Assembly: GCA_965230535.1 (NCBI GenBank)
Contig: OZ246010.1
Location: forward strand, 744,001 to 808,000
Origin: JAUILH01 sp965230535
Lineage (GTDB): Bacteria; Bacteroidota; Bacteroidia; Flavobacteriales_D; JAUILH01
Direction of reading: 5' to 3'
DNA length: 64,000 bases
The stretch's first letter is position 1; each line of letters opens with the position of its first letter. Both the position numbers and the translations under genes were made by a program. This document shows positions 59,711 through 64,000 of this stretch, in pieces. The notes under the pieces are model-generated. The model did no database searches, had not been told where the DNA came from, and saw only the letters and a program-made list of their open reading frames with translations.

Positions 59711-60290
59711 TCTTAGCAAAAGTCCTGAAAATTATTTTTAGATCAGTCATCAAACCTTGCTCCTTAATGTACTTTAGATTGAGTTCTAACTTGGCAGGCA
59801 TGATTTCTTCAATGTAGGTTTTTTCCGGATCATCTGACTTACCTAGCAACTCATTTTCGTTGATATATTCTATGGAAGCATAGTCTGATAAACCAGGGCG
59901 AACCAGTAGTACCTTCAATTGCTCCTCCGAATACAAATCCACATATTTCTTAACCTCAGGTCTTGGACCAACAATGCTCATTTCTCCCTTGATGACGTTG
60001 AGTAATTGAGGAAATTCATCAATCTTAAACTTTCTGATAAATGCACCTATTCTCGTTATTCTGGGATCTCTCTCACCAACCGTCAATTGTCCCTTGTGTT
60101 CTGTATTTGGCCTCATCGACCTCAACTTTATCAAACCAAAAGCTTTCCCATTCTTTCCTATTCTTTCCTGAACAAAAAATGGACTTCCCTTAGATTCTAA
60201 GGGGATCAAAATGATAATGATGAGCAAAAAGGGAGAGATCAATAACAAAACAATGATCGAGGAAATGATATCGAACAGACGCTTAAACAT
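59703..60290 (-). CDS. Initiating sugar transferase (PglC/WcaJ-type)
   Basis: A 195-residue polyprenyl-phosphate glycosyl-1-phosphate transferase with one N-terminal membrane helix (ISSIIVLLLISPFLLIIII), then KLRSMRPNTEHKGQ, RKFKIDEFPQLLNV and SIVGPRPEVKKY. It transfers the first sugar-phosphate to the lipid carrier for surface polysaccharide. It is the last gene of the polysaccharide operon (8-bp overlap with the aminotransferase). Confidence 0.94.
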   Translation of the reverse strand: MFKRLFDIISSIIVLLLISPFLLIIIILIPLESKGSPFFVQERIGKNGKAFGLIKLRSMRPNTEHKGQLTVGERDPRITRIGAFIRKFKIDEFPQLLNVIKGEMSIVGPRPEVKKYVDLYSEEQLKVLLVRPGLSDYASIEYINENELLGKSDDPEKTYIEEIMPAKLELNLKYIKEQGLMTDLKIIFRTFAKII

Positions 60291-61488
60291 CCAATACTTC
60301 TTTCACTGAAGATTTAACGGCTTCAATTACGGTTTTAACCTGCTCATCTGTTAGATCAAAATACACTGGTAAAGAAATTTCTGCTTGAAACAACTGATAT
60401 GCCATTGGGTAATTGGCTATGTCATAATTTCGTTTTTCATAAGCTGTGAGCAAGGGCAAAGGGATGAAATGTACATTTACACTCACGCCTTTCTCACTGA
60501 TCCCTGTAATGATTTGATCTCTTTGAGCTTCAGTTGCTCCACGCAAGCTCAGTGCATACAAATGATAAGAGGTTTCTTTTTCTTCGGTGAGATTAGCTCT
60601 GAGTTCAGCCCAGTCTTCATCCCGGAATGCATCATCATAGGCCTCAACGATCGTTTTTCTTCTCTCAAGTGTTTCACCATAATACTTCAATCCAACCAAG
60701 CCCAAACAAGCATGAATATCTGTCATATTACACTTGTATCCTGGCTCCTCAACGTCATATCTCCATCCCCCTACTTTAGTTTTTGCCAGTGCATCTTTGC
60801 TTTGTCCATGCAAAACCAAAGTATTGATGAATTTGTAAATATCGTCGTGATTGAATCTGTCCGGCAAATTCCAGCAAATACAACCACCCTCAGCAGTAGA
60901 AAGGTTTTTAACTGCATGAAATGAGAAGACAGAAACATCTGCCGCACTCCCACTCTTTTTGCCTTTATAAGTTGCTCCAAAGGAATGTGCAGCATCTGCC
61001 ATCACTAATATTCTGCCCAGAGTTTTTTGTGCTTCCGAATGAGGGTTGAATTTCGTTTGATGTTTCTCAGATAATGCAAGAATTTCATCATAGTCGCATG
61101 GCCATCCTCCAAAATCAACCGGTACAATCACTTTGGTCTTTTCAGAAATGGCAGCTTCAATTCGATCAACAGAAATATTGAAATCTTCTCCAACATCTAC
61201 CATTACAGGCTTAGCTCCAAGATGTGTCACAACATTGGCCGTAGCGCAATAGGTATAGGCAGGAATGATGACCTCATCTCCTTCTTGTACGCCAAACCAT
61301 CTAAGCACCATTTCCATTCCGGCAGTGGCCGAATTAAGAGCATTGGTTACTTTATTTCCGCAATACCCGGTTAACTGTTTTTCAAATAGCTTGGTTTTTG
61401 GGCCGGTGGTAATCCACCCGGATTTCAAAGTGTCTTCCAGTTGCTCTAGAATCTCAGGATGGTTGCGCGGTGGGGAGAACGGAATCAT
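60283..61488 (-). CDS. DegT/DnrJ/EryC1/StrS-family sugar aminotransferase
   Basis: A 401-residue PLP-dependent aminotransferase that makes an amino-sugar nucleotide. MIPFSPPRNHPEILEQLEDT is the start, TYCATANVVTHLGAKPVMVDVG the substrate part, and FSFHAVKNLSTAEGG contains the PLP lysine. It overlaps the O-antigen ligase gene by 35 bp and the sugar transferase by 8 bp. Confidence 0.95.
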   Translation of the reverse strand: MIPFSPPRNHPEILEQLEDTLKSGWITTGPKTKLFEKQLTGYCGNKVTNALNSATAGMEMVLRWFGVQEGDEVIIPAYTYCATANVVTHLGAKPVMVDVGEDFNISVDRIEAAISEKTKVIVPVDFGGWPCDYDEILALSEKHQTKFNPHSEAQKTLGRILVMADAAHSFGATYKGKKSGSAADVSVFSFHAVKNLSTAEGGCICWNLPDRFNHDDIYKFINTLVLHGQSKDALAKTKVGGWRYDVEEPGYKCNMTDIHACLGLVGLKYYGETLERRKTIVEAYDDAFRDEDWAELRANLTEEKETSYHLYALSLRGATEAQRDQIITGISEKGVSVNVHFIPLPLLTAYEKRNYDIANYPMAYQLFQAEISLPVYFDLTDEQVKTVIEAVKSSVKEVLDV

Positions 61489-62692
61489 TAAATTTCAAAT
61501 GGTTGATATGCATGAGCAAAATTGGCAAAAAGAAATTAAAAAACACAATTCCGCCCTGCCTTTCAAAAATACTCTCGCTAAAGCAGGCAACAATGAATGC
61601 TAAAGTGAACAGGAATATGGTAATCGATCTTTTCTTAATACTCAGATACAGTGGATAAAACAGAATTAGAAGTAAAAAACTGATTCCACCTATGCCAAGC
61701 TCAGCAAAAGATTGTAGGTATTGATTGTGTGGACCAATTTGTCTGTTTAGAGCATCTAATTCGCCTTTTTCCTCATATACTTTGTAGATTTCCGGCTTGA
61801 CATCTCCGGTTCCCACGCCCGTAATCGGATTGTCCATCGCAACATCCCAGGTAGCTTCCCAGGCAATTTTTCGAACCCCGGTACTACCTTGTGCATTGCT
61901 GGTTGTAAAGGTGTTATTTACCAAATCTGTGAACCTATCCTTCGCCCATTGACTTTGATTAACCATTCCAAGGAAAAACAAAACGATGGCGGAGGTTGAC
62001 AACAATACGATTTTCCAATTACCTGTTCTTCTCACATAAATAAAGGCTATGACAATGAGGTCAATTACAAGTGTTAATATCCCGTTTTTAGAGGTGCTTA
62101 ATAATATTAGAAAAGCGAAAAAAGCGCCCAGTCCAACCAGAACATACCTCAACTTCTTATCATCCAATTGCCCATAGTTCAGAAGCCAGAAAATGAATAG
62201 AATACTGACATTGAGGTATAGACTAAAATAAGCCAGATGCACTATTGAAAATAGTCTCCCTCCCATAAACTGGTACAGTTCAGGCAACTCGAGATAATTT
62301 TCAAATGCTCCCCACAAACAAATAATACTACCAACAAAACATCCAATAATAAAGCTGGTCATGATAGACCTTATTTTCCCCAGATAGTTCTGTGGTCTTG
62401 ACAGGAGCATTATTGGGATCAGCAAAAACGAAAACTTACTTTCCAGCTCGCTTAGCCCCAGTTTCATATGATCAGTATAACTTAATCCTATTACGTGGAG
62501 CAGGAAAAACACGATTCCAAACAAAGCCACCCATCTGAATTTGATATTCGATACACCTTTGTAATCCTTATTAATCAGCCAAATCAAAAAATAAAGAATG
62601 ATTAATGGTGGAATGGCTTTTGGAAAAAGCGGAAACAAGAAGCCTATCAGCAAAATAATGTAGTGTGATATGTTTCTTAAAATCAGCTGCAT
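61454..62692 (-). CDS. O-antigen ligase/polymerase family membrane protein
   Basis: A 412-residue protein with about eleven hydrophobic helices and the Wzy/WaaL-type periplasmic loop containing TGVGTGDVKPEIYKVY and IGPHNQYLQSFAELGIGG, whose HNQY motif is typical of O-antigen ligases. It could be a ligase or a polymerase. Downstream genes overlap by 35 bp. It directly follows the GT2 gene (1 bp gap). Confidence 0.9.
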   Translation of the reverse strand: MQLILRNISHYIILLIGFLFPLFPKAIPPLIILYFLIWLINKDYKGVSNIKFRWVALFGIVFFLLHVIGLSYTDHMKLGLSELESKFSFLLIPIMLLSRPQNYLGKIRSIMTSFIIGCFVGSIICLWGAFENYLELPELYQFMGGRLFSIVHLAYFSLYLNVSILFIFWLLNYGQLDDKKLRYVLVGLGAFFAFLILLSTSKNGILTLVIDLIVIAFIYVRRTGNWKIVLLSTSAIVLFFLGMVNQSQWAKDRFTDLVNNTFTTSNAQGSTGVRKIAWEATWDVAMDNPITGVGTGDVKPEIYKVYEEKGELDALNRQIGPHNQYLQSFAELGIGGISFLLLILFYPLYLSIKKRSITIFLFTLAFIVACFSESIFERQGGIVFFNFFLPILLMHINHLKFNDSVLPTAQPS

Positions 62693-62693
62693 T

Positions 62694-63707
62694 TTATCTC
62701 GACATGGTGGAAGCTCGTTCGGATGGCTGCTTTTTTAAAACTAAAAAATGCCAGACTCCATTTAAGTAGCCCAGACCATAGGAACAATGTAAAATTAAAA
62801 ACACCCAAATAACAGAAAAGTAAGTAGAAATATTGTGTGCTTTTTTTGCAGCAAAATAAAATGCACCTAAAAAGTACAAGCCAATCACTGCCAGGTAGAG
62901 ATAAATGTAATTAGGGAGTAACAGAGTTGGCAACCACCCAAATGCAAGAAACAAAATCCATAGCATTGGGAATAATTGCCTGATGGTGGTTACTGTTCTG
63001 TGCTTTCTATTCACAAAAACTTTCCAGTAACCATATTGAAAATACTGCTTAAACAGGTTAGAATAATTACCACGGACGTAATATTGAAGTTCGACCTTTG
63101 GTGTAAACAGGATATTTTTACCAGATTGAGTTAATCTAAAATTCAGTTCATCGTCCTGATTTCTTACCAGATTTTCGTCGAACAAGCCAATTTCCTCAAA
63201 TATGGCTTTCTCATACATTGGGGTTCCTACTGTATCTGTATATGCCGCTTCTTTAAGGATTCTAAAATTTCCTCCTCCCACTCCAAAGCTGGTGTCCATT
63301 GCCTTGGCAATGATTTCTCCTGTTTTATTGATGTAGATGTTATTCACCTTTCCCCCCACACAAGCTACAGAGTCATCCTGGTTAAAAGCGTTGAGACATT
63401 CAGTTAGGTAGTCTGGAGCCAATACATGTCTCCCCCCGGCTATCAAAACATACTCACCCGTGGCATTTTTTATTCCAAGATTAAAAGCATTTGGAGCATA
63501 CAAACCTTCATTGATCAATACTTTCAGTCTGGGCTCTGAGGCACTCAGTGTCTGCAACAGTTCGTAGGTTCCGTCGTTACTTTTCCCATCGCAAACCAGA
63601 ATTTCTATCTTAAGTTCGTCAGTTTCATTAGCCAGAATAGATTCTATACAACCTTCTATGTAGTTGATTTCATTTCTGCACGCTATGACAACTGAGACTT
63701 TTTTCAT
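62694..63707 (-). CDS. Family 2 glycosyltransferase with membrane C-terminus
   Basis: A 337-residue GT2: VSVVIACRNEINYIEGCIES is the usual GT-A start, and DGKSNDGTYELLQTL follows. The DxD-equivalent position reads LIAGGRHVLAPDYL, similar to ExoA-like transferases but with Gly in place of the metal-binding Asp. The C-terminus has three or four membrane helices. Likely role: extends the surface polysaccharide at the inner membrane. Confidence 0.9.
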   Translation of the reverse strand: MKKVSVVIACRNEINYIEGCIESILANETDELKIEILVCDGKSNDGTYELLQTLSASEPRLKVLINEGLYAPNAFNLGIKNATGEYVLIAGGRHVLAPDYLTECLNAFNQDDSVACVGGKVNNIYINKTGEIIAKAMDTSFGVGGGNFRILKEAAYTDTVGTPMYEKAIFEEIGLFDENLVRNQDDELNFRLTQSGKNILFTPKVELQYYVRGNYSNLFKQYFQYGYWKVFVNRKHRTVTTIRQLFPMLWILFLAFGWLPTLLLPNYIYLYLAVIGLYFLGAFYFAAKKAHNISTYFSVIWVFLILHCSYGLGYLNGVWHFLVLKKQPSERASTMSR

Positions 63708-63747
63708 GTGATCCCCGAAATAACTAAAATACTACTTCAACTGTGGT

Positions 63748-64000
63748 TTACCTGATAATCCAACGAACAACGTCAAAGGTTTCTGCGTATTTCGTTCCTA
63801 TCTGTACACCTCTGGTTCTGGCCAATGAGCGCACAAATTCTTCATTCGCGTAAGTTCTATGAGCCTGAGAATGGTATTCCTTCAGCGCCCCCACTTTTTT
63901 AGCCACATGACGTTCATCCAGATGCACAAAAGATGACGTAGTAAAGGAGAAATTATTCCATGGCACCTCATACGCCAGAATACTAGAGAACTTAAACGCT
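63748..64000 (-). CDS. PIG-L-family deacetylase (C-terminal part)
   Basis: The last 83 codons of a gene that continues beyond the window. VPWNNFSFTTSSFVHLDER, a KEYHSQAHRTYANEEFVRSL stretch and the ending GTKYAETFDVVRWIIR match the C-terminus of LmbE/PIG-L proteins. These remove acetyl groups from amino sugars. It is upstream of the GT2 gene and probably the same cluster. Confidence 0.8.
   Translation of the reverse strand, partial: AFKFSSILAYEVPWNNFSFTTSSFVHLDERHVAKKVGALKEYHSQAHRTYANEEFVRSLARTRGVQIGTKYAETFDVVRWIIR

Noticed and set aside
1..64000. CRISPR arrays, insertion sequences, prophage, rRNA or tRNA genes
   Set aside because: No direct-repeat arrays, transposase motifs, phage genes or cloverleaf-like segments were seen in the short intergenic regions.

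Overview
The window looks like chromosome of a marine Bacteroidota, most likely a Flavobacteriales member. The evidence is genomic: a Na+-translocating NQR, type IX secretion (T9SS) parts and T9SS-sorted cargo, several Bacteroidota-typical families (DUF4295, DUF5103/plug, DUF5686, DUF5723, DUF6428), almost no Shine-Dalgarno sequences, and TTG/TAnnTTTG promoters. I see no phage, insertion sequence, CRISPR array, rRNA or tRNA. Gene density is high, with many 1-35 bp overlaps.

Layout: 1-2073 (minus) is the end of an nqrA-nqrB operon. 2171-7427 holds the T9SS plug protein, apaG, an SPFH lipoprotein, a class III CoA-transferase and two unknowns. 7424-12151 (minus) is an overlapping biotin operon bioB-OMP-bioF-bioD-bioA with an outer-membrane protein gene embedded in it. 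12611-13734 has trmD and rplS. 13873-15325 is a small arsenic-type operon (arsR, DUF6428, LMW phosphatase) without a transporter. 15341-21075 is a run of envelope, hydrolase and regulator genes ending in a Crp/Fnr regulator with a perfect palindrome before a DUF2834 gene. 21139-30289 holds a His-rich lipoprotein, a sialidase-like lipoprotein, a VanW-glycosyltransferase-like fusion, two serine hydrolases and a cold-shock protein. 30363-32088 is a TlpA / ECF sigma / membrane thioredoxin-like anti-sigma module. 32082-36318 (minus) is a three-gene envelope operon. 36338-48111 includes rarA, a lipid A-type acyltransferase, a DUF5686 protein, two stand-alone receiver proteins, uvrB, an Lrp regulator and two PorP/SprF paralogues. 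48159-54540 (minus) carries rpmB, pepP, two unknowns, rpmG, DUF4295, ftsY, rimO and a ceramidase-like membrane protein. 54760-59710 holds a T9SS-sorted thioredoxin-like protein, cinA, DUF4197, a nucleoside phosphorylase and a SirB1-type protein. 59703-64000 (minus) is part of a surface-polysaccharide cluster (PIG-L deacetylase, GT2, O-antigen ligase, aminotransferase, initiating sugar transferase).

Three observations stand out. First, at least nine genes have an exact -7 element (TAnnTTTG) ending only 3-5 nt before the start codon, which predicts a class of leaderless mRNAs. Second, the gene overlapping the ECF sigma factor joins an anti-sigma-like cytoplasmic end, one membrane segment and a thioredoxin fold that looks like a duplicate of the neighbouring TlpA but has a rewired cysteine pattern; this suggests an envelope redox-sensing switch. 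Third, rplS, rpmG and rpmB share an extended promoter element, TTTGCA(C/G)CCCG.
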